In this document: positions 1 to 8,148 of the stretch, one piece after another
How the letters are laid out: each line of letters begins with the position of its first letter
How positions within the stretch are numbered: position 1 is the first letter of the stretch
DNA from: Azonexus sp.
GTDB taxonomy: Bacteria; Pseudomonadota; Gammaproteobacteria; Burkholderiales; Rhodocyclaceae
Assembly (NCBI GenBank): GCA_031274715.1
Contig: JAISPT010000071.1
Coordinates: forward strand, 1-32,855
Length of the DNA: 32,855 bases
Reading direction: 5' to 3'
Notes under the pieces: model-generated
The model's database searches: none
What the model saw: only the letters and a program-made list of their open reading frames with translations
What the model was told of the DNA's origin: nothing
Made by a program: the position numbers and the translations under genes

Positions 1-118
1 TGCCTTCGGCCGTGGCGATCCCGGCCGCGTCCTGGCCGCGGTGCTGGAGCACCATCAGGCCGTCGTAGAGCAACTGGTTGACCGGCGTGTTGGCCATGAC
101 CCCGAGAATCCCGCACAT
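1..118 (-). CDS. purF: Amidophosphoribosyltransferase, N-terminal part (cut by window edge)
   Basis: PurF transfers the amide nitrogen of glutamine to PRPP, the first committed step of purine synthesis. Only the first 39 residues are present. They begin MCGILGVMANTPVN and continue with LMVLQHRGQDAAGI. The Cys directly after the start Met is the N-terminal nucleophile of class II glutamine amidotransferases, and the HRGQDAAGI stretch is typical of PurF. The start is the ATG at 118 (minus strand). The gene lies 12 bp downstream of cvpA, the pairing also found in Escherichia coli. The rest of the gene lies outside the window. Confidence 0.93.
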   Translation of the reverse strand, partial: MCGILGVMANTPVNQLLYDGLMVLQHRGQDAAGIATAEG

Positions 119-130
119 AAAGTTTCCTGC

Positions 131-622
131 CTAACTGAATCGAATCCGTTTCGCCAAATCGTCCGGCAACCATTGCCGGGCGATCAATACGGCGGTTTCC
201 AACGGCGGCGCCAGCGCCGCCCTCCGCCACCAATCCTGTTTCGGCGCTGCGGTCATGCCGCCCAGACCGACCAGGATCATCATCACCAATACGCCGCGCG
301 CCAACCCGAAGGCCATACCGAGCAACCGGTCCGAGACCGTCAGGCCGAGCGCCTTGACCATGCCGCGCACGGCTAGCCGAACCAGGGACATAGCCAGCAG
401 CACGCCGAGAAAGACCAGCACGCAACCACCGAGCGAGCGTACCGCCGGATCGGCGACACCGGTCAGGAACGCCTGGCCGGTCTCTTCACCGAACTCGATA
501 GCAGCGAGAATGCCGACGACCCAGGCCAGCAAGGCGACCATCTCGCCGATCACGCCGCGCCACAATCCGAACACCAGGGAAAAGCCGATCACCGCGATGG
601 TCACGTAGTCAAAAACTGTCAT
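131..622 (-). CDS. cvpA: CvpA family membrane protein
   Basis: This 163-residue inner-membrane protein has about four hydrophobic segments: near residues 5-20, 25-42, 62-85 and 105-125. The start MTVFDYVTIAVIGFSLVFG and the pattern of a Gly-rich hydrophobic N-terminus with a later LGLARG-like segment fit the CvpA family (named for colicin V production). Family members are linked to envelope integrity, but the biochemical role is not settled. The start codon overlaps the stop of the upstream SPOR gene (ATGA-type overlap, 619-622), which suggests translational coupling. purF follows 12 bp downstream. Confidence 0.9.
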   Translation of the reverse strand: MTVFDYVTIAVIGFSLVFGLWRGVIGEMVALLAWVVGILAAIEFGEETGQAFLTGVADPAVRSLGGCVLVFLGVLLAMSLVRLAVRGMVKALGLTVSDRLLGMAFGLARGVLVMMILVGLGGMTAAPKQDWWRRAALAPPLETAVLIARQWLPDDLAKRIRFS

Positions 623-1338
623 TGGCGCGGCGCGACGACGCCCGAAACACCGATTTTCTGCATCTTGGCCAGCGCCTTCTCGGCAGCCTCACGGCCGGCG
701 AAGGGACCGGCGCGCACACGCGTCTTCCGGCCCTGCGGCGTATCCAGAGGCTCGCTGTACACCTTGATGCCCAGCTCGCCGAGCTTGGTCTTCAGATTCT
801 GCACATTGGCTTCGCTGGCGAAGGCGCCGATCAGCACTAGATATTCGCCGGAATTCCCAGCCGGCGATGCATCGCCCGTCTGGCCAGCGAGGATGGCGGC
901 GGCGCGGCGGGCCTCGTCGTCGGCTTTGTCCGCCGGTTTGTCGGCCGGCTTAGCCGCCGGTTTTTCCGGCACCTTTTCCACCGGCTTGGCCGTAGGCTTT
1001 TCCGGTGTCTTCGCGGCCGGCTTGCCGTCATCCTTATCGCGGACCACGTCAAGCACCCGAGTGTTCGGCTGGATATCCGGCTTGGCAGCCGGGGCCGGCG
1101 CTTCGGCCGGGCGGGCAGGCGGAACCGGACGCTCGACCGGTTCGGCGGCGAAGCGCGGCGCGAACGGCTTTTCGTCCTGGCCGGGAATGCGAATCTCGAC
1201 ATCCTGCATGGCCTGGCGCGGCTCGTGATCCATGACCATCGGCAACACCATGGCAACGACCGAAACGAAGGCGACGGCGCCCACCAGCCGGCGGCGAGCG
1301 CGTTTTTCGAGTTGCAACTGGGCGTCGTTGTCTTCCAT
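619..1338 (-). CDS. dedD: SPOR-domain protein (DedD-like)
   Basis: This 239-residue protein has a short cytoplasmic N-terminus rich in Arg/Lys, one membrane segment at about residues 18-36 (VGAVAFVSVVAMVLPMVM), and a long low-complexity linker of Pro, Ala and Lys with repeated KPA/KPT/KPV units (about 75-145). It ends in a SPOR domain of about 75 residues (from about 163, GEYLVLIGAFAS, to the end). SPOR domains bind glycan strands lacking stem peptides at the septum, so a role in cell division is expected. Gene order folC-dedD-cvpA-purF is conserved in proteobacteria. It sits 3 bp after folC and overlaps cvpA by 4 bp. Confidence 0.88.
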   Translation of the reverse strand: MEDNDAQLQLEKRARRRLVGAVAFVSVVAMVLPMVMDHEPRQAMQDVEIRIPGQDEKPFAPRFAAEPVERPVPPARPAEAPAPAAKPDIQPNTRVLDVVRDKDDGKPAAKTPEKPTAKPVEKVPEKPAAKPADKPADKADDEARRAAAILAGQTGDASPAGNSGEYLVLIGAFASEANVQNLKTKLGELGIKVYSEPLDTPQGRKTRVRAGPFAGREAAEKALAKMQKIGVSGVVAPRQ

Positions 1339-1341
1339 GAA

Positions 1342-2646
1342 TCAGGTTTTCCGGCGCAGCGCCGAGAGCGCCTCGGCCACTGTGTAGAACGAACCAAAGG
1401 CTAGGATTCTATCACTTTCGTTAGCCTGCCCCTTGGCCGCCTGCATCGCCGCGGTAGCTGATGGATGGCAGACGATCTCGCCGCCGAATCCGCCGGCAGC
1501 GATGATGGAGGCCAGCTTTTCCGCCGGCGTACCGCGCGGCCCGCCCAGTGTCGCCGCATGCCAGACGTCGATACGGCCGCGTAGTGCCGCCAGCGCGCCG
1601 GCGATGTCCTTGTCGGCAAGCATGCCGACCACCGCGTGGGTGCGCTCGAAGAAACCCATGCTGCCCAGGTTGTCGGCCAGCACCTTGATCGCCTGCGGAT
1701 TGTGGCCAACGTCGAGGACGATCGCCGGCTTGCCGGGCACGACCTGAAAGCGGCCGGCTAACTCGGTCTCAATCAGCCCCGGGCGGATGGCTTGCATGGT
1801 CACCGGCAGCTTGTCGGCGATGGCTTCCAGCGCCGCCAGCGCCACCGTTGCATTGGACAACTGCGTCGGGCCGCGCAGGCCAGGGTAGGCCAGCGAACGC
1901 TTGAGCACCCGGTCGCCGCTGCGGCACCACCAGCGCCACTGCAGGCGGTTCTCGGCGGCATCGGCCGGCGGCCGGGCAAAGCCGAAATCGCGGCCGAGCA
2001 GGCGCAGGTCGGCACCGATCGCCGCCGCATGCGTGAGCAAGCTTTGCGGCGGGTCTGGATCGGCGCACAGGGCCGGCTTGCCGGCACGGTAGATGCCGGC
2101 TTTCTCAAAGCCGATCGCCTCGCGGTCGGAGCCCAGCCAGTCGGTATGATCGAGTGCCACCGTGGTAACGACAGCGACATCCGGCTCGTAGACATTGACA
2201 GCATCAAGCCGTCCGCCGAGGCCAACTTCCAGCACCGCCGCCTCGATGCCGGCGGCGGCGAAAACCTCCCAGGCGGCCAACGTGCCGAACTCGAAATAAG
2301 TCAGCGCCACGCCGCTCGCCCGGCGCGCCACCTCGATTTTTTCAAACGCGGCGCACAACACATCATCGCCAACCGGAACACCATTGATGCGGACCCGTTC
2401 GTTGTACGCCAACAGGTGCGGCGAGGTGTAACAGCCGACCCGGTAGCCGGCCTTGCCGAGGATGTTTTCCAGATAAGCGCAAGTCGAGCCTTTGCCGTTG
2501 GTGCCGCCGACGGTGATCACCGGACAGTGCTGCGTCTGCCCGAGCCGCATCTTGACCGCGCGGATACGTTCGAGGCCCAGCTCGATACCGGCCTGCCCCT
2601 TGGGATGCAGGTTTTCGAGGTGGGCCAGCCAGTCGTTGAGGGTCAT
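1342..2646 (-). CDS. folC: Bifunctional dihydrofolate/folylpolyglutamate synthase
   Basis: FolC adds glutamate to dihydropteroate and polyglutamylates folates. The chain is 434 residues when started at the ATG at 2646 (MTLNDWLAHLENLHPKG), which resembles known FolC starts; the frame is open to a TTG at 2664 but I prefer the ATG. Visible motifs are the ATP-binding loop GTNGKGSTCAYLE (about residues 48-60), the TSPHL segment, the substrate-binding ELGLGGRLDAVN-type region, and HNPQA near residue 313. Residues after about 300 form the C-terminal Mur-ligase-like domain. In many relatives accD directly precedes folC; here an unrelated small gene lies between them. Confidence 0.94.
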   Translation of the reverse strand: MTLNDWLAHLENLHPKGQAGIELGLERIRAVKMRLGQTQHCPVITVGGTNGKGSTCAYLENILGKAGYRVGCYTSPHLLAYNERVRINGVPVGDDVLCAAFEKIEVARRASGVALTYFEFGTLAAWEVFAAAGIEAAVLEVGLGGRLDAVNVYEPDVAVVTTVALDHTDWLGSDREAIGFEKAGIYRAGKPALCADPDPPQSLLTHAAAIGADLRLLGRDFGFARPPADAAENRLQWRWWCRSGDRVLKRSLAYPGLRGPTQLSNATVALAALEAIADKLPVTMQAIRPGLIETELAGRFQVVPGKPAIVLDVGHNPQAIKVLADNLGSMGFFERTHAVVGMLADKDIAGALAALRGRIDVWHAATLGGPRGTPAEKLASIIAAGGFGGEIVCHPSATAAMQAAKGQANESDRILAFGSFYTVAEALSALRRKT

Positions 2647-2742
2647 CTTTTGTCCGCCGCACAAGGCAAGAGGTAGCCGAAAGCCGTTCGCTTGGATACG
2701 GAATTAGAGCGTGGCAATTGGATTGCCTTTGTCATTGCTGAT

Positions 2743-3129
2743 TTATTTTGCTGGCTCTGTAGGCTTGTTGCCAATCTCTTGTTCCATTTGAAGTGCGATC
2801 TGGCGCCACTTCTTTTCTTCCGTTCTGCACACGCGTTGGAATGCCGGGTCGTGCTCCAGAGTTTCTGAAATAGCTTTGATATCGGGGCCTGGTCGCTTTG
2901 TTTCTAATCGAAGCACCTTTTCGCCTCTATGGAGAGCCCATGGCTCTGCCTTCTTGCCCTTGAACAAATACCATGCACCAAGGCCAATGAACGTTAGCGC
3001 CCCAAGCAGAGAACTGATCGGCCTCTCTGTGCCGTGGCTGTCCCATCGACCTTCAGCGAGAAGTATTGCTAATACTGCCGCGCCAAGCGCTATGGCAATG
3101 CCGCCAGCGATACGGTTTCGTAGATCCAT
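2743..3129 (-). CDS. Small membrane protein of unknown function
   Basis: I do not recognise this 128-residue protein. It has two likely membrane segments, at about residues 8-25 (GGIAIALGAAVLAILLA) and 40-57 (LLGALTFIGLGAWYLF). A charged cytoplasmic-type tail follows, rich in Lys/Glu and predicted helical. The DNA is clearly less GC-rich than the flanking folC and accD genes. It is flanked by about 80-95 bp of non-coding DNA on each side, whereas neighbouring genes abut. It therefore looks like an insertion into the usual accD-folC pair, although it reads in the same direction. The start is the ATG at 3129. Confidence 0.65.
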   Translation of the reverse strand: MDLRNRIAGGIAIALGAAVLAILLAEGRWDSHGTERPISSLLGALTFIGLGAWYLFKGKKAEPWALHRGEKVLRLETKRPGPDIKAISETLEHDPAFQRVCRTEEKKWRQIALQMEQEIGNKPTEPAK

Positions 3130-3212
3130 TGATCCGTCAACAGTGATGACTGTGAGTGCGCCCTAACATGTAATGCCGGCCACCGGCCATTTCTGACAGC
3201 CATCGCCCCGCA

Positions 3213-4085
3213 TCACGCCGCCGCCGGCAACTTCTGCAACAACGCCAGCGTGCGCGCCACCTGGTCGCGCAGTTGACGGCGGTCGACGATCATGTCGATA
3301 GCGCCCTTCTCAAGCAGGAACTCGGAGCGCTGGAAGCCTGCCGGCAGTTTTTCGCGCACCGTCTGCTCGATGACGCGCGGACCGGCGAAACCGATCAAGG
3401 CGTTCGGCTCGGCGATGACCACGTCGCCGACGAAGGCGAACGAGGCCGAGACACCGCCCATGGTCGGGTCGGTCAGGATCGATATGTAGGGCTGGCCGAC
3501 TTCCGCCAGCTTGGTCAGGGCCGCCGTGCATTTGGCCATCTGCATCAACGAGAACAGGCCTTCCTGCATGCGGGCGCCGCCCGAGGCGGTGATGCAGATG
3601 AAGGGTATTTTTTGCTCGACCGCGACCTGCACGCCGCGCACGAAGCGCTCACCAAGCACCGAGCCCATCGAGCCACCCATGAAGTCGAACTCGAAGGCGG
3701 CGGCGACCACTGAATTGCTCTTGATCGCCCCTTGCAGCACGACCAGCGAATCGCTTTCACCGGTGTTGCGGTTGGCCTCCATCAAGCGCTCGGGATACTT
3801 CCTGGAATCCTTGAATTTCAGGCTGTCGACCGGTACCACCTCGGCCCCAATCTCGTGGCGGTCTTCGGCATCGAGCAACACGTCGAGGCGCTGGCGGGCG
3901 TTGAGGCGGTGATGGTGGCCGCACTTCGGGCAGACTTGCAGGTTATTGGCCAAGTCGGTCGCGTAGAGCACCGCCTCGCACGCCGGGCATTTGCTCCACA
4001 GGCCCTCCGGCAGATGGCTGCGGCGCTGCTGGCCGCTCTGTTCGCGCTTGATTTTCGGGGGCAGCAGTTTGGTCAGCCAGCTCAT
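3213..4085 (-). CDS. accD: Acetyl-CoA carboxylase carboxyltransferase subunit beta
   Basis: AccD pairs with AccA to move the carboxyl group from carboxybiotin to acetyl-CoA, giving malonyl-CoA for fatty-acid synthesis. The protein is 290 residues from the ATG at 4085 (MSWLTKLLPPKIK). The frame stays open further upstream, but that part overlaps trpA and is spurious. An N-terminal zinc ribbon with CPAC and CPKC pairs lies at about residues 33-55. It is followed by the crotonase-like carboxyltransferase fold with the glycine-rich stretch ITASGGARMQEG near 160. The short gap (10 bp) from trpA suggests one operon. Confidence 0.95.
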   Translation of the reverse strand: MSWLTKLLPPKIKREQSGQQRRSHLPEGLWSKCPACEAVLYATDLANNLQVCPKCGHHHRLNARQRLDVLLDAEDRHEIGAEVVPVDSLKFKDSRKYPERLMEANRNTGESDSLVVLQGAIKSNSVVAAAFEFDFMGGSMGSVLGERFVRGVQVAVEQKIPFICITASGGARMQEGLFSLMQMAKCTAALTKLAEVGQPYISILTDPTMGGVSASFAFVGDVVIAEPNALIGFAGPRVIEQTVREKLPAGFQRSEFLLEKGAIDMIVDRRQLRDQVARTLALLQKLPAAA

Positions 4086-4095
4086 TTTTTCACCC

Positions 4096-4899
4096 TCATT
4101 TCCCACTATCCATGCCGCGACGCAGTTCCGCGACCAGCACCTCGACATTGGCGCAGGCGGTTTCGGCGGTCGATTTTTCGATTTCTTCAATAATCCGGCT
4201 ACCGACGACGACGGCATCGGCAAAGCCGGCGATGCGCGCGGCGGTCGCCGCGTCGCGGATGCCGAAACCAACGCCGACCGGCAGGCCGGTCTTTTCGCGA
4301 ATGGCCGGCAGGCGCTCGGCGACGGCGGTGACATTGAGCGCACCCGAGCCGGTGACACCGGCCAGCGATACGTAATAAACATAGCCGCTGGCGATGGCCG
4401 CCACCTGGGCGATGCGCTCCGGTGTCGAGGTCGGCGCGATAAGGAAGATCGGATCGAGGCCGTGCGCCTTCATCGCGGCGCCGAACTCAGTCGCTTCCTC
4501 CGGCGGATAGTCCACCACCAGTACACCGTCGACGCCCGATTGAGCGGCCTTCTCGGCGAAGGCATCGAGGCCCATGGCCTCAATCGGGTTGGCGTAGCCC
4601 ATCAGCACCACCGGCGTCTTGTCGTCGACGGTGCGGAAGGCACTGACCAACTGCAACACCTTGCGCAAGCTCATGCCGCGCGCCAAAGCGCGCTCGGAGG
4701 CACGCTGGATGGTCGGGCCGTCAGCCATCGGGTCGGAAAACGGTACGCCGAGTTCGACGATGTCGGCGCCAGCGGCGACCAGCGCCTGCATCAGCGGCAC
4801 GGTCAGCTCGGCGGCCGGATCGCCGGCGGTAATGAAGGGAATCAGCGCCTTGCGGCCTTCGCCGTCGAGGCGCTGGAAAACGGTCTGGATTCTTGACAT
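4096..4899 (-). CDS. trpA: Tryptophan synthase alpha subunit
   Basis: TrpA cleaves indole-3-glycerol phosphate to indole and glyceraldehyde-3-phosphate and passes indole to TrpB. The chain is 267 residues from the ATG at 4899, which overlaps the trpB stop as TGATG (a GTG one codon upstream is the less likely start). Motifs include ALIPFITAGDP (residues about 17-27), ADIVELGVPFSDPMADGP with the catalytic Glu (about 45-62), and the phosphate-binding GVGFGI near 215. The overlap with trpB implies translational coupling and balanced subunit synthesis. Confidence 0.96.
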   Translation of the reverse strand: MSRIQTVFQRLDGEGRKALIPFITAGDPAAELTVPLMQALVAAGADIVELGVPFSDPMADGPTIQRASERALARGMSLRKVLQLVSAFRTVDDKTPVVLMGYANPIEAMGLDAFAEKAAQSGVDGVLVVDYPPEEATEFGAAMKAHGLDPIFLIAPTSTPERIAQVAAIASGYVYYVSLAGVTGSGALNVTAVAERLPAIREKTGLPVGVGFGIRDAATAARIAGFADAVVVGSRIIEEIEKSTAETACANVEVLVAELRRGMDSGK

Positions 4900-6098
4900 C
4901 ACAAGGCTATCCCGGATTGTTCGGCCACCGTGTGCATGTCCTTGTCACCCCGACCGGAGAGGTTGACCAGCAGAATCTTGTCCTGGGCCAGCGTCGGCGC
5001 CAGTTTCATCGCATAGGCCAGCGCATGGCTCGATTCCAGCGCCGGAATGATGCCTTCGAGACGGCACAGGTCGTGGAAGGCCTTGAGTGCCTCGGCATCG
5101 TCGATCGGCGCGTAGTCGGCGCGGCCAATGTCCTTGAGCCAGGCGTGCTCGGGGCCAACGCCCGGATAGTCGAGGCCGGCGGAAATTGAATGCGTGTCGA
5201 TGATCTGGCCGTCCGCATCCTGCAGCAGATAGGTACGATTGCCGTGCAACACGCCGGGCACGCCAGCCGTCAGCGAGGCAGCGTGTTTGCCGCTGGCAAT
5301 GCCGCAGCCGGCCGCCTCAATGCCAACCAAGCGAACGTCCGGCACGTCGATATAGGGATAGAAGATGCCCATCGCGTTGGAACCGCCGCCAACCGCGGCG
5401 ATCACCACGTCCGGCTGGCGGCCGGCGATTTCCGGCATCTGCACCAGGCACTCCTCGCCGATGACCGTCTGGAAGTCGCGCACCAGCATCGGATAGGGAT
5501 GCGGACCGGCGACCGTGCCGATGATGTAGAAGGTGTTGTGGATGTTCGTGACCCAGTCGCGCATCGCCTCGTTCAGCGCGTCCTTCAGCGTCTTCGAACC
5601 AGACTCGACGGGCACGACTTTGGCACCCAGCAGCTTCATGCGATAGACATTGGCTGCCTGGCGACGGACATCCTCGGCTCCCATGTAGACCACGCATTCG
5701 AAACCGTAGCGGGCAGCCACCGTGGCCGTAGCGACGCCATGCTGGCCGGCACCGGTCTCGGCAATGACGCGCGGCTTGCCCATGCGCTTGGCGAGCAGGG
5801 CCTGGCCGATGCAGTTATTCACTTTGTGGGCGCCGGTATGGTTCAGATCCTCGCGCTTGAGGTAGATCTGCGCCCCGCCCAACATCTCGGAGAGGCGCCT
5901 GGCGTGGTAGATCGGCGACGGCCGGCCGACGAAATGCTTCAACTCGTACTCGTATTCGGCACGAAAAGCCGGATCGGCCTGGGCCTCGGCATAGGCTGCC
6001 TTCAGCTCGTCGAGCGCGCCGAACAGCGTCTCGGCAACGAAAACGCCGCCATAGGGACCGAAATGGCCCTTGGCGTCGGGGAAGTTATAATGACTCAT
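4899..6098 (-). CDS. trpB: Tryptophan synthase beta subunit
   Basis: TrpB is the PLP enzyme that joins indole with serine to make tryptophan. The chain is 399 residues from the ATG at 6098 (MSHYNFPDAKGHFGPYGG). The open frame continues upstream into trpF but that part is not a sensible N-terminus. The PLP lysine lies in NHTGAHKVNN (about residues 82-91), and the glycine-rich PLP phosphate loop is GGGSNAMG (near 230). The start overlaps the end of trpF by 14 bp and the stop overlaps the trpA start, so trpF-trpB-trpA is a compact translational unit. Confidence 0.97.
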   Translation of the reverse strand: MSHYNFPDAKGHFGPYGGVFVAETLFGALDELKAAYAEAQADPAFRAEYEYELKHFVGRPSPIYHARRLSEMLGGAQIYLKREDLNHTGAHKVNNCIGQALLAKRMGKPRVIAETGAGQHGVATATVAARYGFECVVYMGAEDVRRQAANVYRMKLLGAKVVPVESGSKTLKDALNEAMRDWVTNIHNTFYIIGTVAGPHPYPMLVRDFQTVIGEECLVQMPEIAGRQPDVVIAAVGGGSNAMGIFYPYIDVPDVRLVGIEAAGCGIASGKHAASLTAGVPGVLHGNRTYLLQDADGQIIDTHSISAGLDYPGVGPEHAWLKDIGRADYAPIDDAEALKAFHDLCRLEGIIPALESSHALAYAMKLAPTLAQDKILLVNLSGRGDKDMHTVAEQSGIAL

Positions 6099-6711
6099 CG
6101 GCTTTCCGTACTGCCGCGACGAAGGCGGCGATTTTGTCGTGATCCTTGATGCCCTTGCCCGCTTCGACGCCGGAGGAAACATCCACCGCCACCGGCCGCG
6201 CGCGCCGGATGGCGTCGCCGACATTGGCCGCCGTCAAGCCACCGGAGAGCACCAGAAAGCCGGGCAGATCCGGCGGAATCAGCGTCCAGTCGAAAACATG
6301 ACCGCCGCCGCCATAACCGTCGACGAAGGCATCCAGCAACAATCCCCGGGCATCGGGAAAGGAGCGCGCGAATTCTACCAGATCAAGCCCCGGCCTCACC
6401 CGTGCCGCGCGTAGCCAAGGTCTTGAAAATTGACGGCAATACGCCGCGTCCTCGTCGCCGTGGAACTGCAAGAGGTTGAGCGGCACCGCCGCGCAGGTAG
6501 CGGCAACTGCCTCCACGGAGGCATTGACAAACAGGCCGACGGCATCGGTGAAGGGCGGAATCCGCCGCACCAACTCAGCCGCCCGCTGCGGCGTCACATA
6601 GCGCGGACTGGACGGGTAGAAAACGAAGCCGATGGCGTCGGCACCAGCGGCAACGGCGGCATCGACATCCGCTTCACGGGTCAGGCCGCAAATTTTGATA
6701 TGGGTTCTCAT
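6085..6711 (-). CDS. trpF: Phosphoribosylanthranilate isomerase
   Basis: TrpF converts phosphoribosylanthranilate to carboxyphenylamino-deoxyribulose phosphate in tryptophan synthesis. The 208-residue protein starts MRTHIKICGLTREADV, with the catalytic Cys in KICG (residues 6-9). The TIM-barrel signature continues with GFVFYPSSPRYV, LLQFHGDED and the catalytic Asp region LLLDAF. The C-terminal SGG and SSGVE phosphate-binding loops are present. The start is the ATG at 6711, which overlaps the truA stop by 4 bp. Lack of a fused TrpC domain is normal for this group. Confidence 0.96.
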   Translation of the reverse strand: MRTHIKICGLTREADVDAAVAAGADAIGFVFYPSSPRYVTPQRAAELVRRIPPFTDAVGLFVNASVEAVAATCAAVPLNLLQFHGDEDAAYCRQFSRPWLRAARVRPGLDLVEFARSFPDARGLLLDAFVDGYGGGGHVFDWTLIPPDLPGFLVLSGGLTAANVGDAIRRARPVAVDVSSGVEAGKGIKDHDKIAAFVAAVRKADESL

Positions 6712-7493
6712 AACAATCCATCGAATACGTCGTCGGCCGGCTCCGGCAGGCCCCACTGCGGCTCGTAGACCGGTCCGCGGAAATACAGGCCGGCGGGCGA
6801 GAAGGTCGGCGCCGCCAACCGGCGGTCCTGCATCTGCAGCAACTCGCCGATCCAGGTCGGCGGCCGGGCACCTTTGCCGATATAGACCAGGGTACCGACC
6901 AGGTTGCGCACCATGTGGTGCAGGAAGGCTGAAGCTTCGAAATCGAAGACGAACAAGGCCCCGCATTGGCGCACCGCAGCGTGGCGCATCCGCTTGACTG
7001 GCGACTTGGCTTGGCAGCCGGCGGCGCGAAAGGCGGAGAAGTCGTGCTCGCCGGGCAGGGCGGCACAAGCCGCCTGCATCGCAGCCAGATCGAGCGGCAG
7101 ATGGAACCAGCCGACCCGCCCCTGCCACAACCCGGGCCGCTGCTGCCGATTGAGCAGCAGATAGCGATAGCGCCGGGCATGGGCGCTGAAACGGGCATGG
7201 AATGCGCTGTCCACCGGCTGCGCCCAGCGCACCGCGACGCCTTCCGGCAGGTGCGCATTGACGCCGCGCACCCAGGCGCTGAGCGGCCGCTCGACCGGCG
7301 CATCGAAATGCACCACTTGCTGCGTCGCATGCACGCCAGCATCGGTCCGCCCGGCGCACAGGGCGCCGACGCGCTGGCCGGCGATGGCGGCCAGCGCCAC
7401 CTCCAGCGCATCCTGCACGGTGCCGCCGCCGGCCTGGCTCTGCCAGCCGCGAAAGGCGCCGCCGCCATACTCGATGCCGAGCGCGATTCTCAT
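6708..7493 (-). CDS. truA: tRNA pseudouridine(38-40) synthase
   Basis: TruA isomerises U38-U40 in the anticodon stem of many tRNAs. The protein is 261 residues from the ATG at 7493 (MRIALGIEYGGGAFRGWQSQ); an in-frame GTG two codons upstream is a possible alternative. The catalytic aspartate lies in CAGRTDAGVHA near residue 53. The later FLHHMVRNLVGTL segment is the conserved C-terminal TruA motif. The gene overlaps both the upstream CbiQ-like gene (stop at 7490) and trpF. The fimV-truA-trpF order is conserved in betaproteobacteria. Confidence 0.95.
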   Translation of the reverse strand: MRIALGIEYGGGAFRGWQSQAGGGTVQDALEVALAAIAGQRVGALCAGRTDAGVHATQQVVHFDAPVERPLSAWVRGVNAHLPEGVAVRWAQPVDSAFHARFSAHARRYRYLLLNRQQRPGLWQGRVGWFHLPLDLAAMQAACAALPGEHDFSAFRAAGCQAKSPVKRMRHAAVRQCGALFVFDFEASAFLHHMVRNLVGTLVYIGKGARPPTWIGELLQMQDRRLAAPTFSPAGLYFRGPVYEPQWGLPEPADDVFDGLL

Positions 7494-8083
7494 GCGCACA
7501 GCACCGCTAGCAGCCCGGCCGCGACCAAGCCGGCGAGCAGGGAGTCGCGCATGGCCCAGCGCGGCAGCGCCAGATGCAGCGACGCCGGCCCTTCGGCCGG
7601 CAACGTGGCAGCCCCGAGCATGCGCCGCCAGGCGCCCTTTTCCCGTTCCGTTTGCAGGTTATCGAGCACCAGCGATAAACGGACGACCAGGCGCTCGGTA
7701 TCGAGGCCGAGGGCGCGACAAGGATGAAGCAACCCCCACAAGGCGCTGACCAGGCCGTCACGACCGAGACGATGAAACAGCCAGGCCAGGCAGCCGAGCA
7801 TGACGATCAGCCGCAACGCATGCAGGCTGGCAGCGGCGATGCCTTCGTAGGTCGGCGCCCAGGGCAGATCAGCAAAGGCTTCGCCGGGCACGTTGTAGGC
7901 CAGGATCAGCCACAGCGTCAGCAACAGCCAGCGGACACGGCGGACCATGCTCCACCACGGGCGCAGCAGACCGCCGCTGGCCAGCAGCAGCACGGCCGCC
8001 AGCGCCAGCGAGCCGATATAACCGAAGGCTGGCAAGGCCAGCACAGCAGCTAGCCAGACGATCAGGGCACAGGACGGATGCAA
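7490..8083 (-). CDS. CbiQ/EcfT-like integral membrane protein
   Basis: This 197-residue membrane protein has about five hydrophobic segments: near residues 4-20, 25-42, 50-65, 85-105 and a C-terminal helix (LLAGLVAAGLLAVLCA). The spacing, plus a cytoplasmic-type stretch with RLVVRLSLVLDNLQTER, resembles the T component (CbiQ/EcfT) of ECF transporters. No ATPase or substrate-binding partner is adjacent. I am fairly sure it is a real gene, because it overlaps truA, starts just after the fimV terminator hairpin and has a sound membrane topology. The transport assignment is only moderate. Confidence 0.7.
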   Translation of the reverse strand: MHPSCALIVWLAAVLALPAFGYIGSLALAAVLLLASGGLLRPWWSMVRRVRWLLLTLWLILAYNVPGEAFADLPWAPTYEGIAAASLHALRLIVMLGCLAWLFHRLGRDGLVSALWGLLHPCRALGLDTERLVVRLSLVLDNLQTEREKGAWRRMLGAATLPAEGPASLHLALPRWAMRDSLLAGLVAAGLLAVLCA

Positions 8084-8102
8084 AAAAGCGGACTCCCCAA
8101 AT

Positions 8103-8130
8103 GCACATGGCCCCTTGCGGGGCCATGTGC
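8103..8130 (-). terminator. Hairpin downstream of fimV
   Basis: This is a perfect 12-bp inverted repeat (GCACATGGCCCC / GGGGCCATGTGC) with a TTGC loop. It lies 18 bp after the fimV stop codon and just before the CbiQ-like gene. The U tract on the minus strand is weak (ATTTGG), so it may be a partial terminator or an mRNA-stabilising hairpin rather than a full stop. Confidence 0.6.
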
Positions 8131-8148
8131 CGTTCGCAAGCCGCGATT

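Noticed and set aside
957..1080. Repeats in the SPOR protein gene (KPA/KPT units) as a possible tandem repeat locus
   Set aside because: Units are short and irregular; this is the usual low-complexity linker of DedD-like proteins.
3155..3175. GTTAGGGC-like stretch (minus strand) next to the inserted gene, resembling an integron attC end
   Set aside because: No matching partner arm or folded attC structure is found on the other side of the gene.
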